Part shown: one piece after another, positions 1 through 12,010 of the stretch | Numbering within the stretch: the first letter of the stretch is position 1 | Layout of the letters: each line of letters opens with the position of its first letter | NCBI GenBank assembly: GCA_005406025.1 | Contig: BGZK01000536.1 | Span: 62,001-126,000 of the forward strand | Direction: 5' to 3' | Length of the DNA: 64,000 bases | Origin: Eumeta japonica | Taxonomy: Eukaryota > Arthropoda > Insecta > Lepidoptera > Psychidae | Program-made: the position numbers and the translations under genes | The notes under the pieces: model-generated | Seen by the model: the letters and a program-made list of their open reading frames with translations, nothing else | The model's database searches: none | What the model was told of the DNA's origin: nothing

Positions 1-690
1 ACCCTTAACAAATTATAGAATTCAGAACTTTTTAAATACCCTGGATTCGCTTTTGTTTTTGAAGTTTTGTATAATGAGTGAAAACAAAATATATACAGTA
101 TTCTACTTTTTTTTATTCTAATTTCCACTTTTCTTCTTTTGATTTTTAAAAATAATGAAACAATTATGGTTCGGTTCGAACTTGACTGGTTTTGATGCAT
201 TTCGTTGATATGATAGTAACTCTTTATTGAAAGCTTTACGCACTTCTTAACTGCGTGTCTTAATATAACATCTTTAGCATGTATGGCCATCGTTTCAATA
301 TAAAGAAGAATATCTTAGGAGTGTAAGTGGTATTGTAATTTTCATGTACGTAGTCATGTACCAGCATTTTATTGGCATGCGGCTCATTTACCAGTAATCT
401 ATTTTTGATGACGTCGTCGGGTAGTACAAGCTCTTCTCGGCGTGTAATGCAAATGGGACAGTCGGATTTTCATCGCTGAAAAAGAAAGCAAGAAACTGCG
501 ACGGTAGCAAACTTGAAAGAAGCAATGAAAAATGGCACTGAATATCTGATCGGAATAGTGCAGTATTTTCGTTACGAAGAAAGAGTCACGAATACGATAA
601 TTAATTCAAGAATCATCCATTCCATAAGACTCGGTATCTCATGCCCTATATTTGTTAAACGTATTTATTTTTTCGTTTTACAGATAACGT
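1..690. other. AT-rich noncoding stretch
   Basis: Mostly AT-rich sequence with scattered homopolymer runs. I see no coding frame with family resemblance, no tRNA-like boxes and no clear repeat. The short open frame near 513-734 runs into the GC-richer block that follows and looks like chance. Confidence 0.6.
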
Positions 691-975
691 ACTTACAAGC
701 TAGAGCCGCGCGTACGCGGGTCGCTTCCCATTAGCGAAAAGTGTAGTCGTGCATATATTACAACGGCGCCTCGCAGTCCGACGACACAAATAAAACATCA
801 TAACCTGACGCAAACTCCCGGGCGAGTGTTTTAACAAGACTCGCTTACGAATTTACGAAGGTAATTCCAGTCCCGCGACTGCGCGCCTTATTAATGTGGG
901 AGTATCATGTTTTTGTATTCATGATACTCGGATGATGAGTTTTTAATCTGATCTGTTCATATTTTCGGGGACGGG
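691..975. promoter_or_regulatory. GC/CpG-rich block, candidate cis-regulatory element
   Basis: This block stands out from its AT-rich surroundings by many CpG steps (for example 'gccgcgcgtacgcgg' near 706). It also holds words such as 'cccattagcg' and 'aataaaac' that resemble homeodomain or caudal-type sites. There is no supported coding frame. Regulatory function is inferred from composition only. A decayed repeat is the alternative. Confidence 0.25.
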
Positions 976-2924
976 ACCCGAGAGGCATTTACGATAAACT
1001 GTTCCTTGATACTGTTTGATTATTCAATCGTTCGTTTGTGAAGATTTTACTAGAAAGAAATTAATATTCATGAATCCAAGCAATTGTGTTAGAATTTTTC
1101 TCATTGTATTTACCGTCTGTGAATTATGTTTTTATATACCATTTTAATCTAACATGCAAAAAAAAAAAATGAATAAAAATAAAACTTATGGTTTTATCTC
1201 AAGAAACAAAAAGGCAGATGCATAGCTCAAAATCTATTTTTCTGTGTTTATTTAAAAAATAGTCTTGTATCAAAAATTCGTAAGTACGATTGCATACGAT
1301 TATTATTAAAAACAAACAAGGAAGCATGTTTTGTTTAAACAGTCACGAATAAAACTGCTCGCGCACCGAAGTTGAAGAGGCCCAACGACTTGATAACATA
1401 AGTTTCCTTTAGAAGTTTATAATAGTGAAGAGTTATTTTAACATAAGCAAATCGAAGATATATAAAAATCTTCCTGTTCGTTTTAAACTAGTATTAGAAT
1501 AGACGAAAAGTGATAGGTACTTATGTCCTAAGGAATATAATCAATTTAATGAATGAAGGGCATTTTCCGTTTGGGAATCCAATCCAGACATTCATCAGAC
1601 GGCGTGCTATGCCACGCCAAGCGTGGCAGTTCGCACCGAAATATTTAGAAGATTGTCGAATGCAGTCGTGTTGATAGCTAAAACCCTATACAACTCGTGG
1701 ATCACAACTGCAACGCCATTTAATCATAAAGTATGTGGCTTCGAGAACGAGCTCATGTCCTTAAGAGTCGAAATATGGTTCTGTGACGATTTAATACTAA
1801 AGGCTGAACAGCGCAATTTTGTCGGTTCTATCAGATGCAGTCACAGGAAGGTTCTGGTTTCGTAGATACTAAGTACAACGCCCTATTTAGATATGGACTA
1901 TAGAAAATAATAAATGAGATTTGTAAATAAAAAAATATAGAAAAGGCTGACAGTTTTTAAGGTATACCCTACTGGTCTTTCATAAATCGATAAAGCTCAA
2001 ATTCTCGACAGATCAGATTAACTTTGATATGCCATTTATGATGTATAACTCGAAAACTTTTTTCTAAGAGCTACATTAGCCCTTATTTTTTATTATGTAC
2101 ACATGATCAATTTTTTCTCATTGCTGAATTATATTCTTCTTTATTTGACAAAGAGAGTAAAGCCTCATATTTTTTTTAAATAAATATAAAATGAAAGAAG
2201 GTATGATGATATTAATGTTCTAAATTACAGTTTAGGCAGAAATGGCACTAGAAGCTCAGAGATGAATGCTTAATAGCGTCGTATAAAATATCTCAAGCTT
2301 CAGTTTTGCTAGAAAGGGACAGCAAACACCTTTGGTAGATAATAACGCTGATTTTACCGATTTTAATTTTGGTCCTACTGTATATCACATTTAATAGACA
2401 ATCAAGTTATGTACATTTTCGGCATCCATTCAAAGATTGGCTGGTTCTTTAATTACCGCTTATGAACTATTGTCACAGACCAACCTTTTATATATATATA
2501 TATATATCTTTCATCGACAACGTTCAACTATTTGACTTCGTGACGCAACATAAATTAATTCGAAAATCCAATCCATCTGAATGTTATTCACATTGTCTAG
2601 GTTAATATTGTAGTTTATTATATACTCTAATAGAGTGCGAAGTCGATATAAACATGTTAATTTTTTTATTTTAACATATTTATATCGTAATTATTTACCC
2701 TAAAATTAATACTAATCCTAAATTAAGACACATTATCAATGCAAATTAAATGGTAAATAATTCATATACAATTCACTGCTATAAAACAAACGATAAGCGG
2801 AAAAATAATCTCTTTCAAGATAAAAGACTCCTTAAATGACTTCAAAATGGGGCATAAATGGGGTGTAAAAACTGCGTTGTATTGTAGCCGCAGAGGATTA
2901 TGGAAAAGTTACCTTAATGCCAAT
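976..2924. other. AT-rich noncoding stretch
   Basis: Low-GC sequence with long A and T runs. The open frame at 1623-1865 has no recognisable domain. Apart from the TA microsatellite listed separately I see nothing I can name. Confidence 0.55.
2489..2507. repeat. (TA)n microsatellite
   Basis: An uninterrupted run of about nine and a half TA units, visible directly. It is likely length-variable. Confidence 0.9.
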
Positions 2925-3050
2925 ATGAATGGGGAAGTCGGCGGCGAGCGCGGGCTGGGGGTGCAGCGCCGGCAGCAGCGGCAGCGGCAGGGGGCAGGAC
3001 ATCATAGCTGCGCCGACCTGCACGCACACACAGACACGTTTTACCTACAG
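2925..3050. other. G/C-rich low-complexity block with GGC/AGC triplets
   Basis: A G-rich run of GGC, AGC and CAG-like triplets ('gcagcagcggcagcggcag' near 2970) is followed by a CA-rich tail. Two overlapping frames read through it, one serine/glycine-rich and one arginine/glutamine-rich. Neither has splice signals or domain similarity that I can see. Simple-sequence expansion or a regulatory GC island is more likely than an exon. Confidence 0.4.
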
Positions 3051-3640
3051 GTCTGAAAGAGCAATTTACAGGTCTTATTGCGCGCAGTGGAATACGACTT
3101 GTTGGGAGGATTTAAATGTGATATACAAGTACACTGTTTAATTAATTTAATAAACAAAACTGATATCTGAAGTGCGGTACCAAACACAAATTTAATTCGT
3201 AAAGGATTTTCGGTTATCATATTCAGTTGAACATTATTGTTTGTTGAGAATGTAACAATCGAGGGAAAAATGTGTACGAGCCACAAATACTAGTTCAAAT
3301 TTATATGATTAGTTCTTCAAAACATTTTAATTTCATGTTATATTATATAACATATAAAGCTAAAATTCTACAAAATCTAATTAAAACATTAGTTAAATTT
3401 ATACCCGTCGCAATTGCTACAATATAGATTTGCATATTTGAATAAATGATTCCAAACATAAATTACGTGTTATACGTTAGAAATGATTGTGGTATTCTAT
3501 ACCTGCTATATAAATCCACCCCCTTTGTAAATCCAACTATTTTCCAATACTTCTATTTTTGATAAGTTTGATATTTAAATCATCTACTTACTTGCTTCAC
3601 ATATTTGCTTATTATGGCGATTTGAGGAATTCTATTTTTA
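3051..3640. other. AT-rich noncoding stretch
   Basis: AT-rich with no repeat or coding signal that I recognise. The minus-strand frame at 3041-3286 is not protein-like. Confidence 0.5.
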
Positions 3641-3696
3641 ACATTATACGGAACCTTAGCCTGCGATTCTGACTTTCATACGTCAATTTTTTTTAA
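3641..3696 (+). repeat. End fragment of the 'acggaaccc' lepidopteran repeat
   Basis: The text 'tacggaacct' followed within about 15 bases by 'gattctgact' and then a T-run is a mutated version of the end seen more clearly at 15776-15815. In other lepidopteran copies I know, this end reads 'tacggaaccc', then a CG-rich link, then 'gactcgcactt'. I cannot follow the rest of the element upstream, so this is a strongly decayed or truncated copy. Confidence 0.5.
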
Positions 3697-5280
3697 GTAA
3701 ATGCATGTAATATTTTAATTTAAAATAAATTCTAGAACAAAACGTATGTCTAAACCAATTTAAAAAGGGCGTTGTTAAGGTAGATTTTCTGAACAATCAT
3801 ATTTGATATGGGCATGAATTGCCAAAATTATTCACCTTTCCTTGTTTTCGCCGTAGTTGTTATATACAAATAATTTTCACGTCTCTCGGGAAATCAATCC
3901 GACGAAGAAAATCGACTCAAATCGGCACCAATCGAGTGCAGGCTGCTAACAGGCCGAGCGCTGGCCGGTGACTTTCTGACGTTTCAGTCTGTACTAACGA
4001 ACCTACGATAGCAATAAAAATAGCACTTAATACTGTACCGATGATGATACAAATAAGTGAAACTCCTGCGTATTATTATACACCTTCCGATTATGTAACA
4101 TGTGATTGAACTTATTTCTGTTTAAAGTATAGTTATTACCAATTGGAAGTATCACTATAGCTACTATAATTTTTATTTCATCTTCATATATATGCCCGTT
4201 TTGAAGTGCATTTAAATACTTGCTATCTTGTATTTTTATTATTTATTATTGGTTTATATTGTAATATAAATAACTAACGTCGTTAGTTCATGTTAATAGT
4301 TAAGTTTCTAATTAACCAAATTTATGAAAGTGTTTTTGTCGCCGAAAAATATTGTGAGTGGTAGTGTTTTGACACTTTGCCTAGAATATCCGACTTTAGC
4401 AGGTTATGAGTTTTATTATTGACACTACAAACTTAGCCATGAATGACAAGAAACGGTTTATAGGACCTAATGTTACAGGGTTTATGTGAGAGGTAATTCA
4501 TGTACAACATCCGACGTCCGTGAGATATTAGAATTCTTTTAGAATATTTTTAAATATAAAGGTTAATGAGTCAGATTCACGAGGACAAAGGAATTGTCCA
4601 ATAGATATTTATACCTTTAAAAACACTTATTACATGCTTCTAAGAACACGTTGCATATAACAATCGTATTAGGTAGCAGCAATCGTCAATAGCTGTAAAT
4701 TGAAACTCCTCAGTGTAAAATAAGATGGGTGTGGTGTCCCCTAGTAGTAGAGTAATACGTAACCTAAGATGAATTCGTTTTAAGCATATGCAAAATGTTA
4801 GAAACGACTCTTGAGTATGACGCCTGGTCCGATATTACAATTAATATTGTTTACGGTTAAGGTTATTTTTCATGTATATATAGATCACTTTTAACCGATT
4901 TCCTTCCAGACATATTATTATTTTTTAATTCATTACATTCATATTTTTTTCTCAATTGATACTTGACAAGGCAAGGGTGAAATGTTCCAGTGGAATAACT
5001 AGAAATTGAAGAACTAATTTTTTTTTTAATTAATTCGTATAGAAAAGGGCATATGAAAATACAAATCTGCCTTATTTATGATAATTTTTAGATTATCTTT
5101 TGAAAATCAAAAATTATAGAGTTTTTACTATATATGATTGAATAGAGTTTTTTGAGTAATATTGTCAATCTGACGACAAATAAGGACACGGAAACAGAAA
5201 TAGTATTCTAACTTGAGCCAAACCTGTTGAAAACATGAAAACATAATTTTACACGAAATTTTTATTTAATACCTATTTAT
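3697..5280. other. AT-rich noncoding with one GC-richer patch
   Basis: Mostly AT-rich. A patch at about 3880-4010 ('gctaacaggccgagcgctgg') has higher GC and CpG and resembles the other candidate regulatory blocks. A short inverted repeat of 'aactaacg' and 'cgttagtt' lies near 4270-4287. No gene is seen. Confidence 0.5.
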
Positions 5281-5600
5281 GCAAAACTTTAACCAAAGGG
5301 CATACATTCGTCACAGCGAACGACATAAACGCCGTCGTTAAAACAAACAGCGATACGCGCCTCTGCCGCGGCGGCGCGCGCGCAACTTAGTTAGCGCTGA
5401 AATCGAAAAGCCCGGACGGGCCGTCTGCTCTAATATTCCGTGTGGATCGCTGAAAACTTTATGAATAATATAATATGCGAGCGATGCAGCGGGTCGCATC
5501 GGCGGGAATTACCGGCGCGGACGCGTGCACTCCCGGCGTGCGCGCCCGCTCGAGCGCGCGAATTATGGTGCAGGTTTGTTTGTTGAAAATCGACCAAGTG
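5281..5600. promoter_or_regulatory. CpG-rich block, candidate cis-regulatory element
   Basis: Dense CpG runs ('gccgcggcggcgcgcgcgca' around 5365) alternate with short AT pieces, in sharp contrast to both flanks. An open frame at 5475-5657 crosses it and contains 'atggtgcag' followed by 'gtttgt', which could be mistaken for a first exon and splice donor. No domain supports this. Function is inferred from composition only. Confidence 0.3.
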
Positions 5601-7879
5601 CGAGTCGAACTAGAACGCTATGAATATCGCAATTCTTGTTGTGTAAAAACGTTATAACACATCTAATTGATGAAGTGAGTTTATATGCAAAATGAAAATT
5701 CCGTGTATGGTGTACCATACACGTTGATATCGAGTCTCTCCCCTTAATTCATAATATACCAACATTTTACACGATAAAGTGGTGTTATAAATATTAGTTA
5801 AATATAAAATACTTAGTTAGTAGCGATGCACGCTCTACATGTGTCGAAAAAGTTGACCATATAATAAAAACGGACAGTGCAAAAAACCCCCTCATTAAAA
5901 AAAATCGCAATGATTCTTCAATTAATGGTTACAAAACAGCGCTCAGCTGCAAGAATGTCTTATTTTCGGTTGTTCGCAGTACACCACGACGCCAAACACC
6001 AACATAAGCAATATTTCCCCTTACGGCGTTGTCGCGAGTGAACATTATCATCGATCAACTTAACAACGAGGAGCATCTAAAAACCGACACTTTGTCAAAC
6101 GCTAAGTGAGCGGTTTCGCCTGAGTCATCGCGGCATAGTTACTTAACTCCGTTAACTAACTTAACGAATGATAACATAAGTTGCACCGCTCGCTGGATAG
6201 TTGCGAGCCTGCGGCGAATGGGCTATGCGACACCATGGGAAAAGTGTGCGCTCTTTCTGACGAGCCTCTATTTTTATGATCACGCAAGTCTTATTGTATC
6301 AAATAAAGTGTTATAGAGTGTTTATTTAATTTCCTTCTTTTATATTTTTTATGAGCAACAATAAAAAATTCCAATATTTTTTTCAATTCTTGAGTCAATA
6401 TTGAGAGGAAGCTGAAAAGTTTTTATAAGCTATCAAAAACATCGTTTTATATATCAGCCTAATTTCAAAATGATCTATAATTGTATTTAAACTAAATTGC
6501 ATAATAATGTAATTTTAATTTACTATACATATTGAATCAACTAGAAAATTCGATACGATTAGTATGACAAACAGAATATTTTCTGTGATAGCTGATAAAA
6601 ACTTTCACGTCACGTGCCACGAAAACAAATCATCTTATCTTAAGTATAAAATATAAACAAAAAACTCCGAACATTGTGCGTATTATTTATGAAGATCTTT
6701 CGAAACATAATTAGGACGAAAACAGGATGTCGAGTCGTCCGTGTACATGTAAATTGGTGGATTGCGAGGTCCGGGCGGGTGCGCCCGCACCTCCGGCCCT
6801 ACACTTAACTTTTAATTAGATCTCCGTTTATTTATCGGATACTTCTATCGCCCATGCTTTAAGTACAATCGAAAGTTCGACGTGTAGTAATAACAGCAAT
6901 TGGCCGTGTTCGTTGTTTCCCAGAATCACTTCTTATTAGGTGTGTTTTGCTTTTCTCGATTTATGTAAATATTTCAAAACATGGAATATTGATTTAACGG
7001 TACGTGTGAGATCAAAGTAAATTTTCGATGTTATTCTGTGTTTAAAGGAATATTTACCTATCTACGCTGTTAAAACAAAATGATAACAAAATCTTATATT
7101 ATCAATTAACCAGTCATATCTTAGACGTACATAAATCTCTTATTTAGTTGTTCGGGCTAAAAACCGTCAAAAGGAGGACGTAGGACGCAAATATTATTTT
7201 AAAAATAACTTTTTGTCAAAAATCAGTTTAATAGGAGATGGTGGAAGAGGCCCTTAACATATTTTTTAATGACCATAGACTTTGTATAGATGTTTATTCA
7301 AAAACTAAAAATCTAAAGAATATATAGAAAACAGTTCTTTACTTATAAATTACAGAATCTATAACTAAAAAAAAACTATGTTCTGTACTGAAAGAAAGTT
7401 CCTCAACGCGGCTTACGATATAAGTCGACTGGTAGAAAATTAGATCGTAACATAACGAAAAGACCTTATGCCCTCTCTATGCAAGTTTCACTTTCTCTTT
7501 TGAAATTTATTATTCAATATTTTTTATGTAATTAATAATCTATTATTTCACATCTAATTTTTAATAAATGATTACTGTTTCCTAAAATATTAAACGAAAA
7601 CTAATTGATTTTAGTTATTACTTAATTTACATTTCGTTGCTGACGGGGATCCTCCGAACGCGAATTTATTTATTTTTATTTTAGGCTTAGTGGCATCTAT
7701 TTAATTAAATAAATAAAACTACTCATTTTAAATTTATAATTAAAAAATATATTTGAGACCCACACAACCCTTTTCATATCACACGGTACCATTTGTAAAA
7801 CTTATTTTAATTTTCTTATTTGCTTCTAAAAATTGACAGTTATATTTAAATTTTTTTAGTTTATGAACATGCTCGTGTT
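5601..7879. other. Noncoding stretch with two moderate-GC patches
   Basis: AT-rich overall. Patches at about 5930-6260 and 6725-6830 ('gggcgggtgcgcccgcacct') have higher GC, and could be decayed members of the same regulatory-block class. I see no coding frame of note, no RNA gene and no repeat I can name. Confidence 0.45.
5702..5723. repeat. Short perfect hairpin
   Basis: 'cgtgtatgg', a 4-base loop 'tgta', then 'ccatacacg': nine perfect base pairs. Its position in noncoding DNA gives no function, and a match of this size can occur by chance in 64 kb. Confidence 0.7.
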
Positions 7880-7985
7880 CAGGACAGAAATTCATATGTA
7901 TACCCACTTTACGATTTGGTCGGTCCAGTAGATTTAGAACAAACGGACAGACAAACGTGGTGATCCTATAGGGTTCCATTTTTAA
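7880..7985 (-). repeat. Truncated 'acggaaccc' family repeat
   Basis: The stretch 'cggacagacaaacgtggtga' followed by 'tcctatagggttccattttt' is the GGACAGACGGACA...GATCCTA.AGGGTTCCGTTTTT end of the family seen nearly complete at 41941-42415, in the same orientation. The opposite end is not present about 470 bases upstream, so this copy is truncated. Confidence 0.6.
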
Positions 7986-9060
7986 TTGGGATACACGGAT
8001 CCTAAAAACACGCTAGATGACATATTAATTGTACGCAACCCTCTGCACGCAAGTTCCGCTTGCATTGGTCTGGTTTTCTTTTTAATGGAAATAGCATTTC
8101 TAATAAATGCAGCCACTATTGAGTACCCAAATAATATAACTCCGAATGAATTCGTAATCATTAACGACACAATCGTATATTGGAATCGTCAAAAGAAATA
8201 AAATTGGCTAAAACTAGAAGCATTTACTAATATCCATTAGTGTTTCGCCATCCAACTTCTGGCTTCCTCATCGGGCCCTCACCACATAGTGTAACGTACT
8301 TTAAATATAAAAACCATCAAAATTGAACTAAACTTGAGAAGTTACTACTAAGCAGTTTAAGAGTTCCATTTTCCACCTTCCGACTCTATTATCAGACTGT
8401 CGTTACCATAGCGCCATGTATTGAATTTTAAAATTAGCATAAAATCGAAAGGTTTTCTGGCGTAAATTGTAGAATTTCACAACGCATCTCTCGGCTCTAT
8501 GACCAAATCAGAATGATAGTACCATATCGTATCGTCATCGGTTTTTAATAGGGACAGAGTATCTAATCATTACATTATATATATGTAAGTAAGGGAAAAA
8601 GGAAGATACAGGTTCAAACTGCACATAACAGAAGTGTGTTAAAAAGTACGTCTATGACGAAGTTGCGATAGAATGAAAACGTACTGCGCCCGCGCCTTGT
8701 TTTGGGCCTCTGTGCTTTAAAACATATGATAGAACTGAAAAGGCCAACACAAGCGCACCACTTGTTCAGCTACGCTCCGTCGCGCCCAGATTCCCAACCA
8801 GTGGACGTTGAGCGTTAAGATCTTTAAGCCCCTCAATCTAAAATTGAAAATTGTGGGAGAGTATGGTTCGGCAATCAAGTAATTAAAACTTGCCACAATA
8901 ATCCTTCAAATTTATATAACAAAATAGAAATATATGCTGCATAGATAGGATAAGATTTTCATACCTAAATATGGGGGTAACTCTCTCTTTTACATGAATA
9001 GAGTATGCACCGATGAATTATTATATTATATTAAAGATAAGTGGCTCACAAAAAAGTTTT
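7986..9060. other. Noncoding stretch with an unidentified moderate-GC segment
   Basis: AT-rich except for about 8690-8830, which has mixed composition ('cgcccagattcccaacca') and looks like part of an interspersed repeat that I cannot name. The overlapping sense and antisense frames at 7982-8201 have no family resemblance. Confidence 0.4.
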
Positions 9061-9400
9061 GATATTATATAATCATATGCGAGTCCCGGTAATATGTTAT
9101 CGCGCGTACATGTCGGCCTCCAGAGACGCGAGCCGCGTCGGAGTCGGCGGGTCCGATAATTCTATCGGCCCGCTGCGAAGGTACGACACCGGGATGATTA
9201 ATTAATTAACTATTCGTTTAATTAAATCTGCCCTTTCCGAGGAAATTTATTTATCGCTCGCTTTAATACGAAAAGATTAAAGTATTGAGACTCGTATCAA
9301 TTTACGCCGTCAGCTCGGCCCCGTCCGCTTCGCTTTTGTTTGCGCGCGCCGCTGCTGCCGGCTGCGAGGAGTCGCCCTTGAATCCAGGGGCTAATTTCAT
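9061..9400. promoter_or_regulatory. Candidate enhancer-like block with homeodomain sites
   Basis: A GC-rich core holds an inverted repeat of 'ccgata' and 'tatcgg' (9153-9168). Within 60 bases come tandem TAATTA cores ('gattaattaattaac', 9196-9210) and 'ttaattaaat'. A second CpG-rich run follows near 9310-9370. Clustered TAATTA sites next to GC-rich sequence are typical of conserved developmental enhancers in insects. There is no coding frame. Regulatory role is inferred. Confidence 0.4.
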
Positions 9401-10428
9401 TTACCCATTATTTCATAATATGATCCGCAATAAACTGTAATGAAATAATTCTACATAATAATTAGGTATATTAATTTCGTATCTGTGAAAGATCTAATTT
9501 TGTTTAAATGTTAATCTCTTTAATCGGGTAAGTCTCTCCATTTCATGGTTTCTTTAAGTATAGTTATTTTAACACGATTACAAAATTAACTTAAGTAACT
9601 TTGTGTGAATTCAATATTTAATAGTTAACGGTTGACGAAGTTTAGAATAGTTACTATAATTTGGCTGGATATCAACGCCATCACTGTACTTAATTATTTT
9701 TAATAGTTGTGTATAATTATTAAATCTCCATACCTACAGACATTAAAACCTTATATTTTCAAATCATTTTTATTTGCACCGGAAACGGAGTGAACAATGA
9801 ATTGAAATATTGCGAAACATACACTGTTAATGAAAATGTGTATAATATGATCATTAATAAATATGTATCATATATATAACATTAATAAAATTTGTTTGTT
9901 AGCGAACGCGCGCGTGCGTATGCCTGTGCGTGTGTATATAAAAGAGTGCGTATGTGTGATAACAACGTCAGTATTTGACGGTCTCAAAACACTGACATAA
10001 AATAGTGACGAAGCTACTGGAGTTATATAATATGTAAGTAATAAACCCAAACAAAAATTACCAATAAAAAGTTTCAGTCAAACTCGACAGAAGAAAGTTT
10101 AGTAAATGATCGTATTACCTTTGGTTTTTTTTTTAATTTTATATAAGAATTTCTTTGTGGTAACTAAAAATCTGTTCACTATGTTATCTATTCATGAATT
10201 CAGCGTCATTGTTATTCTTGAATAAGCTGACTACGACAGTGGTAGAAGACATTCTGATCATCATTAATCATTAAAAGTCTATTAGTTACGATATTCGGAT
10301 TGATTAGAAGATACGGAAGCATCAAAAAGACATATGTCTAATGCAGACGTTTAACACAGTGCTGTCGTAAAATTTCTTCAGCTTATTTGGACCATGCTTG
10401 TAGAATAAACTAAATAACAATCTAATAA
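9401..10428. other. AT-rich noncoding stretch with an alternating CG/TG tract
   Basis: Mostly AT-rich. At 9905-9942 there is an alternating purine-pyrimidine tract ('acgcgcgcgtgcgta', then 'tgtgcgtgtgtatata'), which is microsatellite-like and of the kind that can adopt left-handed DNA. No gene is seen. Confidence 0.6.
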
Positions 10429-10430
10429 TA

Positions 10431-11299
10431 CAAAGGGCGTTCAATAAAAAGGAGAATGACTATGTTTCTGATAATTTTTATTAAATGTTATTATTTTATT
10501 TTTTGACATGGTCGCCTTTTAGCGTAATAAACACGTTTGACATCTTCGTTCTAAGTTTTAAATTCTTTCTTAATAAAGTGTTCATCCTAAGCACCTAAAA
10601 ATTCTTGTACTGCAGCGACTACTATTTCATCATTTTTGAATCTCTCTCCCTTTAGATACTCCTTCAATATATAGAAATATATAGAAATCACTAGGCGCAA
10701 GGTCGGGTGAATATGGATACTCAAGTGTTTCCAAGCAGACATTTCAAACTGCCGCTATAGGAACGATGAACTTGTGAGCCAAGGCATTATCTTGATGGAA
10801 AACCAAAAAATTTGGTAGCTGTCTCGCTGTTTTTTCGTATTTCGTTATGCAATTTTTTAATAGTTCTGTATATAAAGAGCCCATAATAGTAGTTCTACAG
10901 TCGAAATATTCTATCAAAGTTACAGACTATTGGGCGGCCCGACCGAGGGTCATCCTCGATCGATATTTGTTCCAGGCTTAAATTCAACACATCAACGGGC
11001 AACTGTACAATATAGTGGAGCATTTGATCCTAAAGTATCGTGTAAATCTTAGTTTACTTGTTCTGTAGTGAATTTTTCAAGCACATGTACTTAATAACCG
11101 CACGCAATTCTTTTTTTTTTCTATTTTCAACAATATGCTTTGACAGACTGTAAACAAAAGACCGTCATTGAAAAAGAAAGACATTAATTTTATTTCCTTT
11201 TTTAAAATCTAGTCAATTTACATCTTTACCAGTCGGTATTTACTTTTTTGGTTCCAAAGAGTTTGTACCTCATTTTCACTTTATAGTGAACGACCTTCG
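10431..11299 (-). mobile_element. Internally deleted mariner element with TIRs and TA flanks
   Basis: The left end 'caaagggcgttcaataaaaa' (10431-10450) pairs imperfectly with the right end 'ttatagtgaacgaccttcg' (11281-11299), and the pairing continues inward into 'ggagaatg'/'cattttca'. Both ends are bordered by TA (10429-10430 and 11300-11301), the target-site duplication of Tc1/mariner elements. The body encodes pieces of a mariner transposase on the minus strand. At about 870 bp the element is shorter than the usual 1.3 kb, because the middle of the gene, including the first catalytic aspartate, is gone. It cannot make active enzyme. Ends were judged by eye. Confidence 0.8.
10505..10975 (-). 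pseudogene. Mariner transposase remnant
   Basis: Read on the minus strand, 10932-10954 gives DDPRSGRP, the conserved motif after the DNA-binding region of mariner transposases. 10783-10797 gives HQDNA around the second catalytic aspartate. 10688-10712 gives SPDLAPSD with the third aspartate. This is followed by a C-terminal piece with GERF and AAVQEFL near 10590-10665. Spacing of the last two aspartates, about 34 residues with an internal stop, fits the DD34D group. Breaks: the segment holding the first catalytic aspartate is deleted, there is at least one frameshift before HQDNA, and there are several stop codons. It is a fossil inside the element at 10431-11299. Confidence 0.8.
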
Positions 11300-11301
11300 T
11301 A

Positions 11302-11599
11302 TCCACAACATAAATCAAACTGTAAGATTACACAAAAATTACAGAGTTACAAAATATTTAAGAATCTGAATTCTGAAGAAATCGAGAACTCTTTTACCCC
11401 TTAAAAATAATGTGTCTTCCAACGCTACGTAATGCTGTTTCTTTTTTATTCGACCCACACCCAATCAACTCAAAAAAAAATAAATATATTTTTACACATT
11501 TATACATTAATGGTATGTTGCTTGGTATTCGTTCATATAGGCGATGCGAGGCGACATCGTATGTACCTTACCGTATCGTATACTGTATTTGATGTAACT
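11302..11599. other. AT-rich noncoding stretch
   Basis: No gene or named repeat. The open frames here (11410-11592 and 11432-11794) run into the hexamer tract that follows and are not protein-like. Confidence 0.5.
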
Positions 11600-12010
11600 T
11601 GCCCTTCACATAAAATACTAGTTTTTGCCCGCGGCTCTGCTTCTTGTATATCGCTCCTTCACGAAATTAACATCCCGACCGCTATCCCTTTCTCGATTCT
11701 AATCCCAGTCCTGCTCTTTAAGTTGATTTCTTTCTCTTTCGACTATGATCACTTTTCATTCCAACTTTTGATTCCGACTTCGGTCTTGATCTAAGGAGAG
11801 TTCGATTCCGTTTGAATCCTTTCTCGCTCCCCGTCCCGCTTTAAATTTTGACCTCAGTACTGCTTCTCATAACGATTCTGACCATGCTCTTGATTCTAAT
11901 TTTGATCACAGATTCAATTTTGACTCAGGTCTCATTCTCTATCACGATTCCGATCTGGACTTTCAATTCTATTTGTCGTCCTGTGTGCAATTTTGATTCT
12001 GCTGCCGATC
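11600..12010. repeat. Degenerate GATTCT/GATTCC hexamer tract with 'gcccgcggct' head
   Basis: The segment starts with 'tactagtttttgcccgcggc' (11616-11635), a motif I know from common lepidopteran interspersed repeats. About 330 bases of degenerate 6-base units of the type GATTCT, GATCCC and GATCTG follow. The units are too diverged to align exactly, but the period is clear by eye. The same head-plus-hexamer design recurs elsewhere in the window, so this is a dispersed family and not a local satellite. Confidence 0.55.

Noticed and set aside
2929..3141. Serine/glycine-rich frame as a secreted or structural protein
   Set aside because: It is a translation of a GGC/AGC low-complexity run, and a competing frame in another phase is equally open.
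5475..5657. Possible first exon with 'atggtgcag' followed by 'gtttgt'
   Set aside because: A single weak splice-donor match, with no upstream promoter logic, no conserved peptide and high CpG bias.
11432..11794. 120-codon frame as a gene
   Set aside because: Its second half only translates the degenerate hexamer tract and the interspersed-repeat head.
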